Source of the DNA: Candidatus Megaera endosymbiont of Mesostigma viride
GTDB taxonomy: Bacteria > Pseudomonadota > Alphaproteobacteria > Rickettsiales > Rickettsiaceae
Assembly (NCBI GenBank): GCA_020410825.1
Contig: CP084576.1
Span: forward strand, 372,001 to 436,000
Length of the DNA: 64,000 bases
Direction: 5' to 3'
Shown here: positions 46,204 through 54,854 of the stretch, piece by piece
How the letters are laid out: each line of letters begins with the position of its first letter
Numbering within the stretch: the first letter of the stretch is position 1
Notes under the pieces: model-generated
What the model was told of the DNA's origin: nothing
What the model saw: the letters and a program-made list of their open reading frames with translations, nothing else
The model's database searches: none
Position numbers and translations under genes: made by a program

Positions 46204-46709
46204 TTATATTCTTTAGCAAGGTCTATGTAATTTTCGATATTATCCTGCATAAATCTAACTTCCTCTTCCATAATTTTTCTAATAAATTTTGCAGGGCTAC
46301 CAGCCCATAACTCCCGTGATTTAACTATTTTCCCAGGGGTCACTAAGCTACCTGCGGCTATAAAAGCATATTCTTCAATCATCGCTTTATCCATAATGGT
46401 TGATTGCATACCAATAAAAGCGTTATTTTTAATTGTGCAGGCATGAATGAGAGCAAGATGTCCTATCGTAACGTTATTTCCAATTGAAGTAGGGCCATCA
46501 AATCTTGAAGTATGGATTATGGTTCCGTCTTGGATATTAGTGCAAGAACCTACTGTAATAGGATTAACATCGCCTCTTAGTACACAATTAAACCATACTC
46601 CTGAATTTTCGGAAATAGTGACATCTCCTGCAATTATTGCCCCATGAGCAATAAACGAACTTTTGTCAATTTTAGGGCTTATCCCTTTGAATTTTATGAT
46701 TTTTGGCAT
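46200..46709 (-). CDS. Gamma carbonic anhydrase-like hexapeptide protein
   Basis: I start at MPKIIKFKGISP (169 aa), since six upstream residues MIVLTF do not fit the family. The protein is a left-handed beta helix of hexapeptide repeats. The zinc His candidates are in IIHTS and GHLALIHAC; GVWFNCVLRGDVNPITVG is the usual family block. Such proteins may bind CO2/bicarbonate or be assembly subunits as in mitochondrial complex I of plants. Activity is not provable here. Confidence 0.88.
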   Translation of the reverse strand: MPKIIKFKGISPKIDKSSFIAHGAIIAGDVTISENSGVWFNCVLRGDVNPITVGSCTNIQDGTIIHTSRFDGPTSIGNNVTIGHLALIHACTIKNNAFIGMQSTIMDKAMIEEYAFIAAGSLVTPGKIVKSRELWAGSPAKFIRKIMEEEVRFMQDNIENYIDLAKEYK

Positions 46710-46825
46710 AAAGGTTAAAACTATCAATAAAAAAATATTTTACAAAATAAAAAGATAAAAATCTTATTGTATTAATCAATATAATTTAATACACTTTTGG
46801 CACATTTAAACAATGTATATAATAC

Positions 46826-47533
46826 ATGAATTTTCGTGATCAGGGTATAATTATTGCAAAAAACTCTTTTAAGGAAGATAGTTATGTAGTGACTTTGTTT
46901 ACTGAAAAGCATGGGCTATATTCAGGCGTAATAAAACGTGGTGGAAAAAAAAGCGTTAATGTCCTCCTGGAATCTAACTTAGTAGACTTTTTCTGGAATG
47001 CGCGACTTCATGAACATTTAGGATCTGCAAAATGTGAATTAATCAGGTCTTATAGCAGCTTTATAATTCAAAATAAAATGAAATTATACGCATTCAATTC
47101 AATAGTTAGTCTAATAAAAAAAGCTTTTTGTGAAAGAGAATCGCATAATGAATTCTTTCCTAAATTCTTATATTACCTTGAAAATTTAAAGGAGAAAAAA
47201 GAATTTTCATTTTCAGATTATATCAAATTAGAAATTGATTTATTAGCAGAAACAGGTTATAGGATAGCTCTTGATAGATGTGTAGTAACAGGTAAAAAGC
47301 ATGATTTACACTATGTGTCGCCAAAATCAGGGCAAGCAGTTTGCAAGGGATCAGGGCAAGAATATGCGGACAGGTTACTTGCTTTACCTCAGTTTTTGTT
47401 AAATAATGCAGAACCTACCTTACAAGAAAAACATCAAGCATTTGCTCTTACTTCATATTTTTTAAATAGATATGTTATACATGGTATCGTGTTAAAAGAT
47501 AGACAAGTTCTTATAGAACACTCAGTGGTATAA
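46826..47533 (+). CDS. recO: DNA repair protein RecO
   Basis: RecO anneals single strands and helps load RecA with RecF and RecR. The 235-aa protein has the N-terminal OB fold (GIIIAKNSFKEDSYVVTLFT, then GLYSGVIKRGGKK) and a helical C-terminal part with LLAETGYRIALDRCVVTG, where Cys and a later CKGSG region resemble a reduced zinc site. Length is typical of the order. There is no Shine-Dalgarno site before this ATG. Confidence 0.93.
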   Translation: MNFRDQGIIIAKNSFKEDSYVVTLFTEKHGLYSGVIKRGGKKSVNVLLESNLVDFFWNARLHEHLGSAKCELIRSYSSFIIQNKMKLYAFNSIVSLIKKAFCERESHNEFFPKFLYYLENLKEKKEFSFSDYIKLEIDLLAETGYRIALDRCVVTGKKHDLHYVSPKSGQAVCKGSGQEYADRLLALPQFLLNNAEPTLQEKHQAFALTSYFLNRYVIHGIVLKDRQVLIEHSVV

Positions 47534-47608
47534 TTTACCTAGCATATTTATTTGAATAGTTAAAAAATGCTCTTCCTTTGTTGATATTATGAATTAATAA
47601 CTACAACT

Positions 47609-48337
47609 TTAGCTTTTAATAAATGTTTCTCCAAGATACACCTCCCTTACTTTTGTATTATCAATAATTTCGCTTGGTATTCCATGCATCAGGATTTTAC
47701 CGTCATATATGATATATGCACGGTCAACTATATCTAGCGTTTCCCGAACGTTATGATCGGTAATCAGGATGCCAATATTACGCTCTTTTAGGTGAGATAC
47801 TAGGTTTTTTATGTCATTAACAGCAATTGGATCTATTCCAGCAAGAGGTTCATCTAGTAATATAAAATCAGGGTTTGAAGCAAGGCTTCGTGCTATCTCA
47901 AGACGTCTACGTTCTCCCCCTGACAAAGTGGTTGCTATTTTGTTTTGTAAGTGACTTATAGAAAATTCATCGAGCAATTTGGTGGCTTTTTCTTCTATTT
48001 CTTCTTTGGTAAAATTTTTAACCTCTAGGATTGCTTTGATATTGTCTTTAACAGTCAATCCTCTGAAAATCGAAGATTCTTGTGGTAAATAACTAATACC
48101 CATCCTAGCCCTCAGATATATAGGTAAATTAGTAATATCATGGTCTCCTAAGCCAAGTCTCCCATTATCTGTCTTTGTTATACCTATTATTATGCTAAAT
48201 AAGGTGGTTTTGCCCGCACCGTTAGGGCCTAGTAAGCCTACAGCTTCTCCTTGTTTTAAATCAATAGAAACATCTTGTAAAACTGGTTTTTTATTATATG
48301 ATTTCGAAATATTCTGAGCTACTAATTTATTTTTCAT
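47609..48337 (-). CDS. lptB: LPS export ABC transporter ATPase
   Basis: LptB powers extraction of LPS from the inner membrane with LptFGC. The 242-aa protein has Walker A GPNGAGKTT (about residues 36-44), signature LSGGERRRLEIARSL, Walker B FILLDEPLAGIDP and a switch His in ITDHNVRETL. SYLPQESSIFRGL is the LptB-type Q loop. It overlaps the end of lptA by 11 bases, forming lptC-lptA-lptB. Confidence 0.96.
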   Translation of the reverse strand: MKNKLVAQNISKSYNKKPVLQDVSIDLKQGEAVGLLGPNGAGKTTLFSIIIGITKTDNGRLGLGDHDITNLPIYLRARMGISYLPQESSIFRGLTVKDNIKAILEVKNFTKEEIEEKATKLLDEFSISHLQNKIATTLSGGERRRLEIARSLASNPDFILLDEPLAGIDPIAVNDIKNLVSHLKERNIGILITDHNVRETLDIVDRAYIIYDGKILMHGIPSEIIDNTKVREVYLGETFIKS

Positions 48338-48827
48338 TATTTTGCTTAGTTATCGATTGAAACTTGGTGAAATATACCATTTTATCGGTAACTAGTATAT
48401 ATTTATCTTTTTGCAGGTTTACATTACCTTTAAGAGTTAATTTTTGTAAGGCTACAATATATTCACCGCTATTTGCAGTTACTACTTCGTTGTTAAGTTT
48501 TTTTATGGCTTTTAAATTACCTGGTATTTCAATTTTGGTAATTGATTTTTTATTATCATTATTGGCGTAGTATATTTTCAAGTAATCAGTTTTAAGTATT
48601 AGGTCATCAAATATTACAGTTACCGAACCTTTAAAATTAGCAGTAAGGTTATTATTATCTACCTTCAAAAAGTCTGAAGTTATGATTATATCCGAATGAA
48701 TTATTTTCTCAGAACCTTGATTTGCCAGCGTATAAGAATACGGATTAATAACGACGATTATCAAAAACAGGATTTTATACCATGTTCTGATTATGGTAAG
48801 GGTACTAAAATTAAAAATCATTGGCAT
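48327..48827 (-). CDS. lptA: Periplasmic LPS transport protein LptA
   Basis: LptA builds the periplasmic bridge for LPS. The 166-aa precursor has an N-terminal hydrophobic export signal (about residues 15-35), then the OstA-like beta jelly roll with DIIITSDFLKVDNNNLTANF, KGSVTVIFDDLILKTDYLKIYY and VVTANSGEYIVALQKLTLKG. The start overlaps lptC by 17 bases; translation is probably coupled. Confidence 0.88.
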   Translation of the reverse strand: MPMIFNFSTLTIIRTWYKILFLIIVVINPYSYTLANQGSEKIIHSDIIITSDFLKVDNNNLTANFKGSVTVIFDDLILKTDYLKIYYANNDNKKSITKIEIPGNLKAIKKLNNEVVTANSGEYIVALQKLTLKGNVNLQKDKYILVTDKMVYFTKFQSITKQNNEK

Positions 48828-49401
48828 TAAATGTGGACACTACTTCACCTTCAAAATTTATTATATTATTTGAATCATCGCTATAAAAATTTAAAGCTGT
48901 AACTGTTGAATTTTGGTAAGTAACTTCGACAGGATCTTCACTAGATGCTAGATTTGAGTTTAAATTGAAATTTACTTTGTTACCGGTTAGCTCAAAATTA
49001 TTAAACACAATCTTAACGTTTTCCGATAACACAAGAAGGTTGGTGGTTTCGTCAAGTAAACCATTGTCTGCAACGATATGTAAATTATCTTCTGATAGCT
49101 TATGGATTGCATCAATAGTGCTTAAATTATAAATGTTATCGTTTTGTTTTGTGATGACTTTAGCTATAATTGTATAAGGTAAGTTATTTTTATTTAATCC
49201 TTCAAGAATGGAATTGTTAATATTAAAGTCAAATTCTTTAGGGATATGCCTATTTTTATTAACTTCAATTTCTTCTGCAACAACTTTTTTTTCTTTCTCG
49301 TGGGAAACCCAAAATACTAAAAATAACACAAAAATCCCTGATAGTAAAAATAGGTATTTTAGAACTTTAGTTTTTCTAAGAGCGGAATTAATATTCTTCA
49401 T
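48811..49401 (-). CDS. lptC: LPS export system protein LptC
   Basis: LptC is a bitopic inner-membrane protein that receives LPS from LptB2FG and passes it to LptA. The 196-aa product has one N-terminal helix (about residues 14-33, KYLFLLSGIFVLFLVFWVS) and a beta-rich periplasmic domain with ADNGLLDETTNLLVLSENVK. Two bases separate it from kdsD. Sequence conservation of LptC is low and much of the call rests on context. Confidence 0.85.
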   Translation of the reverse strand: MKNINSALRKTKVLKYLFLLSGIFVLFLVFWVSHEKEKKVVAEEIEVNKNRHIPKEFDFNINNSILEGLNKNNLPYTIIAKVITKQNDNIYNLSTIDAIHKLSEDNLHIVADNGLLDETTNLLVLSENVKIVFNNFELTGNKVNFNLNSNLASSEDPVEVTYQNSTVTALNFYSDDSNNIINFEGEVVSTFNANDF

Positions 49402-49403
49402 AT

Positions 49404-50351
49404 TTAAACAACCCCAGCCTTTAGAATATCGTGAATATGAATAATACCTGCCACCTTATTATTACTAGTAATCGGTAAAATGGTAATTGAGTTGCTATTC
49501 ATTATGGCCAAGGCTTCGCTAGCTAGAATATTTGATTCCGCAGATATTGGCAAATTAGTCATAAGATTTTTAGCTTTTAATGTTTTAAGGTCTTTATCTA
49601 TATTTCTTCTTAAATCACCGTCTGTAATAATTCCAATTAATTTCTGGGTAGTATCTATTACTATAGCACATCCTAGTTTTTTTTCTGCCATTACCCTTGT
49701 TACGTCAAAAAAGGAATTATCTGGTTCAACCAAAGGAATGGAAGTACCAGTAAGCATTAAATCCTTGATTTTAATTAAAGTAGCCCCAATTTTCCCACCC
49801 GGGTGAAAAGTAAGGAAATCATCTTTAGAAAAACCTTTTGCTTCATGAAGAGAAACCATAATAGCATCGCCTAAGGCGAGCATCATAAGAGCAGAAGTTG
49901 TAGGTGCTGATAATAGTGATGCTTCTTTGATTGTTGGAATGGTAAGTAGAAAATCACTATTTTTTGCAAGGGTTGAATCTGGATTCATTGTAGCTGCAAT
50001 AATCTTAATAGCAAATCTTTTACAATAATTAATTGTATCAAATAATTCCCTACTTTCTCCAGAATTAGAAAGCATAAATACCATATCAGATTGTGTTATC
50101 ATACCAAGGTCACCATGGCTAGCTTCTGCAGGGTGGATATAAAATGCCGGAGTACCTGTTGATGCAAGTGAAGAGGCTATTTTCCTAGCAATATAGCCGC
50201 TTTTGCCTATACCAAGTATAATTAACCGTCCTTTTAACCTTAAAATTGATTCTACCACTTTTGAAAAATCACGAGGAATTTGTGATTCAAGAATGCTTAA
50301 GGCAATAGCTTCTTCCTGGATTACTCTCTGAGCTGTTTTATAAAAATTCAT
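49404..50351 (-). CDS. kdsD: Arabinose-5-phosphate isomerase (KdsD/KpsF)
   Basis: This enzyme converts ribulose-5-phosphate to arabinose-5-phosphate, the first step to Kdo in LPS. The 315-aa protein has a SIS domain (ILGIGKSGYIARKIASSLAS, HPAEASHGDLGMI, LSNSGESRELF) and two C-terminal CBS domains (about residues 205-315). It overlaps the exonuclease gene by four bases and precedes lptC, so Kdo synthesis and LPS export are in one cluster. Confidence 0.93.
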   Translation of the reverse strand: MNFYKTAQRVIQEEAIALSILESQIPRDFSKVVESILRLKGRLIILGIGKSGYIARKIASSLASTGTPAFYIHPAEASHGDLGMITQSDMVFMLSNSGESRELFDTINYCKRFAIKIIAATMNPDSTLAKNSDFLLTIPTIKEASLLSAPTTSALMMLALGDAIMVSLHEAKGFSKDDFLTFHPGGKIGATLIKIKDLMLTGTSIPLVEPDNSFFDVTRVMAEKKLGCAIVIDTTQKLIGIITDGDLRRNIDKDLKTLKAKNLMTNLPISAESNILASEALAIMNSNSITILPITSNNKVAGIIHIHDILKAGVV

Positions 50352-50971
50352 TTTGTTGTACTATGTGAAAATATATCAATTTCGTTCCAGCCCATTAAAT
50401 CTAAATCTACTCTGGTAGGCAGGAATTCAAATAATTTATAAGCAATATCCTTTCTATTCTCGGCAATAAGCATTTTGGTTAATATTTCCTTGAGCGAATG
50501 TAAATATATAACATCTTTGGAAGCATACTCTTTCTGTTCTTCACTAAGCTGCTCAGTTCCCCAATAAGAAGATTGCTGTTGTTTTGAAATATTAATTCCA
50601 AGTAGTTCTCTGCATAAATCTTTTAAGCCATGATATTCTGTATAAGTTCTAACTAATATAGAAGCAATTTTAGTGCAAAAAATATTTGATAATTCAATAC
50701 CGAGGTATTTTTTTATTATAGCTAAGTCAAACCGAGCAAAATGAAAAATTTTTACTCGATTTTTATCTAGTAATAAATTTTTTAGATTTGGAGCATCATA
50801 ATTATCTCTAGAGAATTGAACTAAGTAAGCATCTCCATCACCGTTACTAAGTTGAAGGACACATAAACGATCCCGATTTAAATCTAGACCCATAGTTTCT
50901 GTATCTACCGCAATATCACCTGGTAGCTGAAAATTCGACGGTAAATCGTTATGAAAAACTGTAACTCTTAT
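50348..50971 (-). CDS. RNase D-like 3'-5' exonuclease, likely non-ATG start (AUA)
   Basis: DEDDy exonucleases process RNA 3' ends. The first ATG (50893) gives 181 aa but leaves out the first catalytic motif. The frame is open upstream to TAG 50981-50983 and encodes RVTVFHNDLPSNFQLPGDI followed by AVDTET, which contains the D-x-E motif I. Motif II is HFARFDLA and motif III YASKDV. No ATG, GTG or TTG exists in the extension. A perfect AGGAGG (50982-50977) stands five bases before an ATA (50971-50969), giving 207 aa; ATT at 50974 is the other choice. Probably the start ATG mutated to ATA; translation may be reduced. It overlaps kdsD by four bases. Confidence 0.8.
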   Translation of the reverse strand: MRVTVFHNDLPSNFQLPGDIAVDTETMGLDLNRDRLCVLQLSNGDGDAYLVQFSRDNYDAPNLKNLLLDKNRVKIFHFARFDLAIIKKYLGIELSNIFCTKIASILVRTYTEYHGLKDLCRELLGINISKQQQSSYWGTEQLSEEQKEYASKDVIYLHSLKEILTKMLIAENRKDIAYKLFEFLPTRVDLDLMGWNEIDIFSHSTTK

Positions 50972-50976
50972 AATAA

Positions 50977-50982
50977 CCTCCT
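50977..50982 (-). promoter_or_regulatory. Perfect Shine-Dalgarno site fixing the exonuclease start
   Basis: AGGAGG on the minus strand overlaps the in-frame TAG that closes the frame upstream. Its distance of five bases to ATA 50971 is ideal, and it has no ATG partner within range. Confidence 0.75.
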
Positions 50983-50992
50983 AAATTAAAAT

Positions 50993-51334
50993 TTAGTCAC
51001 TTTTCTTTCTATCTATTAATTCCTTTTTAAATACTTCTTCATTGGGAGCAATAACACCTAGGATATTTCTTGCTTTTTCATCAAGCATATCTATATCTAA
51101 TGATTCTGGCCTTAGTAATTTAGCTCTATTTTCTATTTCTAATCTTTCAGCCCTTAACATATCTAGTTTATTATGCGTACTTTCCAATTCTGCTTGAAGT
51201 TTAAAGTACGCTACTACCCCTCTGTTACCATAAATGGAATGAAAGGTAAAATATAATAACAAAACTAATATTATTATATTAAAAACTGCCTTTCTTGTAA
51301 GTTGTATAGTTTTTAACTGACTTTTCTTTATCAT
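50993..51334 (-). CDS. ftsB: Septum formation protein FtsB/DivIC-like
   Basis: FtsB is a bitopic division protein working with FtsL and FtsQ. The 113-aa product has one N-terminal membrane helix (about residues 16-34, FNIIILVLLLYFTFHSIYG) and a coiled coil (about 42-72, LESTHNKLDMLRAERLEIEN), then a short tail with LDEKARNILG, typical of the family. It precedes the exonuclease gene in the same direction. Confidence 0.82.
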   Translation of the reverse strand: MIKKSQLKTIQLTRKAVFNIIILVLLLYFTFHSIYGNRGVVAYFKLQAELESTHNKLDMLRAERLEIENRAKLLRPESLDIDMLDEKARNILGVIAPNEEVFKKELIDRKKSD

Positions 51335-51369
51335 TAAACTAATTTATTTCATGAGTATTATATCTCAAA

Positions 51370-52047
51370 TTACTCTATTTGGCTATGTAAATAAAAGGCT
51401 ACAATAGGTGCGGTAAGTATTATGCTGTCAAATCTGTCAAGCATCCCGCCGTGACCTGGTATTATATTACCGCTATCTTTAATTTTAAATTTTCTTTTAA
51501 AATAGGAAATAAATAAATCACTTACTTGAGCACAAACAGCTAGAATTCCAAATTGACCAATTAGTATAAAATCAGAAATTTGTCCGTAAGAAGGAATCTT
51601 ATAAGCTGGCATTAACCTTAACAATAATGGAAGCAACATAGCTGCGGTTACACCCCCTAAGAGCCCTGATATAGTTTTTTTAGGACTTAAAACAGGAGCG
51701 AGTTTTGGCCCTTGTAGCCACTTTCCTACAAACATAGCAAAGGAATCTACGGACCAAATGATTGTAAAAAAAGTCGCTAATAACCATCCGTTATAATCAA
51801 CATTAGAAATATAAAGTACGGAAGCTATAGGTATCGGAATTATTACAAGCCCGGAATACAAATAACTTCTATTCGAATAAGTCATTTCATACCATTCTAC
51901 AAGCATTATTGCTGCAATTATAAGAATTAATATAAAAAATAAAGGTCTAATAAAAAAGATTGCTGTTATAAAAACTAAACCTATAAAAAGGGCGGAAATA
52001 ATTCTAAGTTGTAAATTTGAAGAATTTTGTAATAAATCCTTTTTCAT
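51370..52047 (-). CDS. cdsA: Phosphatidate cytidylyltransferase
   Basis: CdsA makes CDP-diacylglycerol, precursor of all membrane phospholipids. The 225-aa membrane protein has about six helices and the family signature VLSPKKTISGLLGG with PGHGGMLDRFDSI near the end, holding the metal-binding Asp residues. It begins directly after uppS (no gap). Length matches Rickettsia CdsA. Confidence 0.94.
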   Translation of the reverse strand: MKKDLLQNSSNLQLRIISALFIGLVFITAIFFIRPLFFILILIIAAIMLVEWYEMTYSNRSYLYSGLVIIPIPIASVLYISNVDYNGWLLATFFTIIWSVDSFAMFVGKWLQGPKLAPVLSPKKTISGLLGGVTAAMLLPLLLRLMPAYKIPSYGQISDFILIGQFGILAVCAQVSDLFISYFKRKFKIKDSGNIIPGHGGMLDRFDSIILTAPIVAFYLHSQIE

Positions 52048-52764
52048 TTATCTTCCTCCAAAATTTCTTTTTCTCCTTGAATAATCTTCAATTGCTACTT
52101 TTAAATCATCAATAGAGAAATCTGGCCAGAATTTATCAATAAAGTATAGTTCAGCATAAGCAGCTTGCCATAACAGAAAATTGCTCATTCTAAAAAAACC
52201 ACCTGTTCTTATATATAGATCAACATTGGGCATTTCTTTGTCATACAAGAATTGACTAAAAATTTCTTCGGATATTTGTTTTATACCAGAATTAACGATA
52301 TTTTGGCAAGCGTGGACTATTTCCTCTCTACTCCCGTAGCTAAAAGCCAAACAAACCGTCATCTTATCATTATTCTTAGTGAGTTCGGCAGCATGAAGTA
52401 TTTTATTTTTTAGATCGCTATTTATTTTATCTAAATTACCAACTATTTTAAGCCTAATTTGGCGCTTATGAAGAGTTTTGATTTCATTTTCAACATAATA
52501 GTTCAGTAACTTCATTAATAAAGATATTTCATCCTTAGGTCTTTGCCAATTTTCTGAGGAGAAAGTATATAAAGTAACGTAAGGAATATTAAGTTCTAAA
52601 ATCTGCAGGATCAGTTCTTTTGCAACTTCTGCCCCTTTTTTATGTCCTTCAGCTTTCGATAAATTGCAAGAAGTAGCCCACCTGGCATTACCATCCATGA
52701 TGATTGCAAGATGTTTAATATTATGATTTATATTAAAAGTATTATCGGTTAAATTATCAGTCAT
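52048..52764 (-). CDS. uppS: Undecaprenyl diphosphate synthase
   Basis: UppS elongates farnesyl diphosphate to the C55 lipid carrier used for peptidoglycan and surface glycans. The 238-aa protein has IIMDGNARWA (active Asp), GHKKGAEVAKELI, TLYTFSSENWQRP, AFSYGSREEIV and RTGGFFRMSNFLLWQAAYAE. RTGGFFRMSNF replaces the usual RTSGExRLSNF: the motif Glu is Phe here, an unusual change. Downstream cdsA follows without a gap, the common order. Confidence 0.94.
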   Translation of the reverse strand: MTDNLTDNTFNINHNIKHLAIIMDGNARWATSCNLSKAEGHKKGAEVAKELILQILELNIPYVTLYTFSSENWQRPKDEISLLMKLLNYYVENEIKTLHKRQIRLKIVGNLDKINSDLKNKILHAAELTKNNDKMTVCLAFSYGSREEIVHACQNIVNSGIKQISEEIFSQFLYDKEMPNVDLYIRTGGFFRMSNFLLWQAAYAELYFIDKFWPDFSIDDLKVAIEDYSRRKRNFGGR

Positions 52765-52787
52765 TTTTTATTTTAATCTGGTTGTAA

Positions 52788-54116
52788 TTAATCAGCTAAT
52801 TTAGGAATTTTGATTTTTACCAGCAGTCCCTTTAAAGTTTTACTTTCTGCTAAACTTATTGACCCATAATGCCCAGTTATTATTTCTTTTGTAATAGCAA
52901 GTCCTAGTCCCACATTTGTTGAATCTTCAAAGGTTCTGGCTTTATTTCCTCGATAAAAAGGCTTAAATACGTGATTTTTTTCTATATTATCAATTCCTTT
53001 GCCATTATCTTCTACAGTTATAAATGCGTTATCATTTTGTGAATATACAGAAATTTTTATTTTTGTTGAGTATTTTGTTGCATTACTAATTATATTGTTT
53101 AAAGCTCGGGTAAAAGAATAGATTTTAATTTGGGCAAATATATTATTTTTTTTCCGTTCTAACTCGATATTGCTTTTATTCCAGGATAATTTTATATAAT
53201 CCGCTACCCATTTATTTAGCTCAACTTTGCTAAAACTTTCTCCACCTTCTCCTCTTGCAAAATCCAAATAAGAAGAGATCATATATTGCATACTATTAAT
53301 ATCGTGATTTAATTCTTCTTTTTCTTCTGAATCATCCATTAATTCCACCTGTAATTTCATACGAGTCAAAGGGGTTTTTAAATCATGTGAAATCATGGCT
53401 AACATTTGAGTTCTTTTAGCGGTTTGGCGTTCTATCCTATCTTTCATTTTTAAGAAAGCAATTCCTGCTTTTCTTATTTCTCTTGCTCCTGATGGTTTAT
53501 AATCTGGCATCTTCTCGCCTCGACCATATTTTTCAGCTGCATTAGTTAATTCTAAAATTGATTTAATTTGATTTTTAGAAAAGATTAGTGAAACAGCAAG
53601 AAGTATTATAGTCAAAAATATTATCCAAAGCGCAAAGATATAGGTGGTAGGATTAAGTAAAGTTTTAGCGGGTATAGTAATAATTAATAGATTTTTGGGA
53701 ATTTCTATTAAAACTTTTATTTTACCATTTTCCTCTAAAAATACATTATTCTTATAGTTAATTTTTTCGCTTAAATTTTTGTGGAAAATTTCTAATTCTT
53801 CAGAGTTGCTTTTCTTGTTTTTTTCTATTTTTTTATTAGGTACTACAATATAGGAGAGGTTCAAGTAAGTCTTGATTTGATTCTTATTTTGATGAATAGC
53901 CTCTTGTTTTAACAGGGATTCTATTTCCGAAGCTAATAATGAACTGGTATGATAAGATACATTATACCAATGTCTCTCGTAAAATAAATGCAAGGCAATG
54001 GACTGCCCGATTAAGCTGGGAATTATTATAATAAGGATAAATCGTGATAATAGACTTTTTGGGATAAGCTTCTTTTTAATAAGATAAAATAGGCTAAATT
54101 TAGATGTATAGCGCAT
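52788..54116 (-). CDS. Sensor histidine kinase (EnvZ-like)
   Basis: The 442-aa membrane kinase has one helix near residues 24-44, a periplasmic domain to about 155, a second helix (about 156-180, FALWIIFLTIILLAVSLIFS), a HAMP domain, the H box ISHDLKTPLTRMKLQ, and an ATPase domain with N box NIISNATKYS, G1 VEDNGKGID and G2 VGLGLAITKEII. Its start overlaps the response regulator gene by 17 bases, so they form a pair. The signal sensed is unknown. In Rickettsia the same position is annotated envZ. Confidence 0.92.
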   Translation of the reverse strand: MRYTSKFSLFYLIKKKLIPKSLLSRFILIIIIPSLIGQSIALHLFYERHWYNVSYHTSSLLASEIESLLKQEAIHQNKNQIKTYLNLSYIVVPNKKIEKNKKSNSEELEIFHKNLSEKINYKNNVFLEENGKIKVLIEIPKNLLIITIPAKTLLNPTTYIFALWIIFLTIILLAVSLIFSKNQIKSILELTNAAEKYGRGEKMPDYKPSGAREIRKAGIAFLKMKDRIERQTAKRTQMLAMISHDLKTPLTRMKLQVELMDDSEEKEELNHDINSMQYMISSYLDFARGEGGESFSKVELNKWVADYIKLSWNKSNIELERKKNNIFAQIKIYSFTRALNNIISNATKYSTKIKISVYSQNDNAFITVEDNGKGIDNIEKNHVFKPFYRGNKARTFEDSTNVGLGLAITKEIITGHYGSISLAESKTLKGLLVKIKIPKLAD

Positions 54117-54780
54117 AACCTAAATTTCGGATTGTTTTTAGATATTTAGGGATTTTAGGATCTGGTTCTAGTTTATTTCTAAGTCGTACAATTTGCACAT
54201 CTACGGATCTTGGATTCAAACCACCCATTTTAACAGAAAGGTCATCTCTGCTTATTACTTCATTTCTAGATGCTATTAGCAGATCAAGAAGTTTTTGTTC
54301 AGTGGAGCTCAAAGCAATAGCTTGATCATTGCTAGTTAAATTTTTTGTGGATAAATCGTATAAACAATTTCCGATTCTAGCAATTTGCTGTTCTTTTTTG
54401 TAAAGATTATGAGAAGTTATTAAGTTGTTAATTCTAAGAAGCAATTCTTTGGGTTCAAATGGTTTTGTTAAATAATCTTTAGCTCCAGCTTCTAATCCCT
54501 TAACTCTATCTTCTGGTTCAGAAAGGGCAGTAAGCATAATTATCGGAAGAGCTTTTTTGCTTTCTTTTATTTTTTCTGCAAATTGCAGTCCGGTTATTTC
54601 CGGCATCATAACATCCAGTATTATTAAATCAAAAACAAAGTTTTCAAGTAATTCAAATGCTTCTGTTGAAGAAATTGCAGTAGATACTAAGAAATTATTT
54701 TGCTGTAAAAACTTCTTCAAAAGTTTTATGATTCTGGTATCATCGTCCACTACTAGAATATGCGATTTATCGTCTTTCAT
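54100..54780 (-). CDS. ompR: Response regulator, OmpR family
   Basis: I start at MKDDKSHILVVDDD (226 aa); the longer frame adds an unlikely hydrophobic leader. The receiver domain has VVDDD, the phospho-acceptor Asp in LIILDVMMPEITG, Thr in IMLTALSEPEDR and Lys in DYLTKPFEPKEL. The C-terminal winged helix has LSSTEQKLLDLL and PRSVDVQIVRLRNKLE, ending RNLGYALYI. It is the cognate partner of the kinase that overlaps it. Target genes are unknown. Confidence 0.92.
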   Translation of the reverse strand: MKDDKSHILVVDDDTRIIKLLKKFLQQNNFLVSTAISSTEAFELLENFVFDLIILDVMMPEITGLQFAEKIKESKKALPIIMLTALSEPEDRVKGLEAGAKDYLTKPFEPKELLLRINNLITSHNLYKKEQQIARIGNCLYDLSTKNLTSNDQAIALSSTEQKLLDLLIASRNEVISRDDLSVKMGGLNPRSVDVQIVRLRNKLEPDPKIPKYLKTIRNLGYALYI

Positions 54781-54854
54781 GTTTTTGTAACTTTGAAAAA
54801 ATATAAAAGTTATCACAATAATAGCTTAAAATTATAGTATTTACAGCGAATTTT

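Noticed and set aside
46818-46823. TATAAT as -10 box of recO
   Set aside because: It ends two bases before the ATG, which would put the transcript start inside the gene after the start codon.
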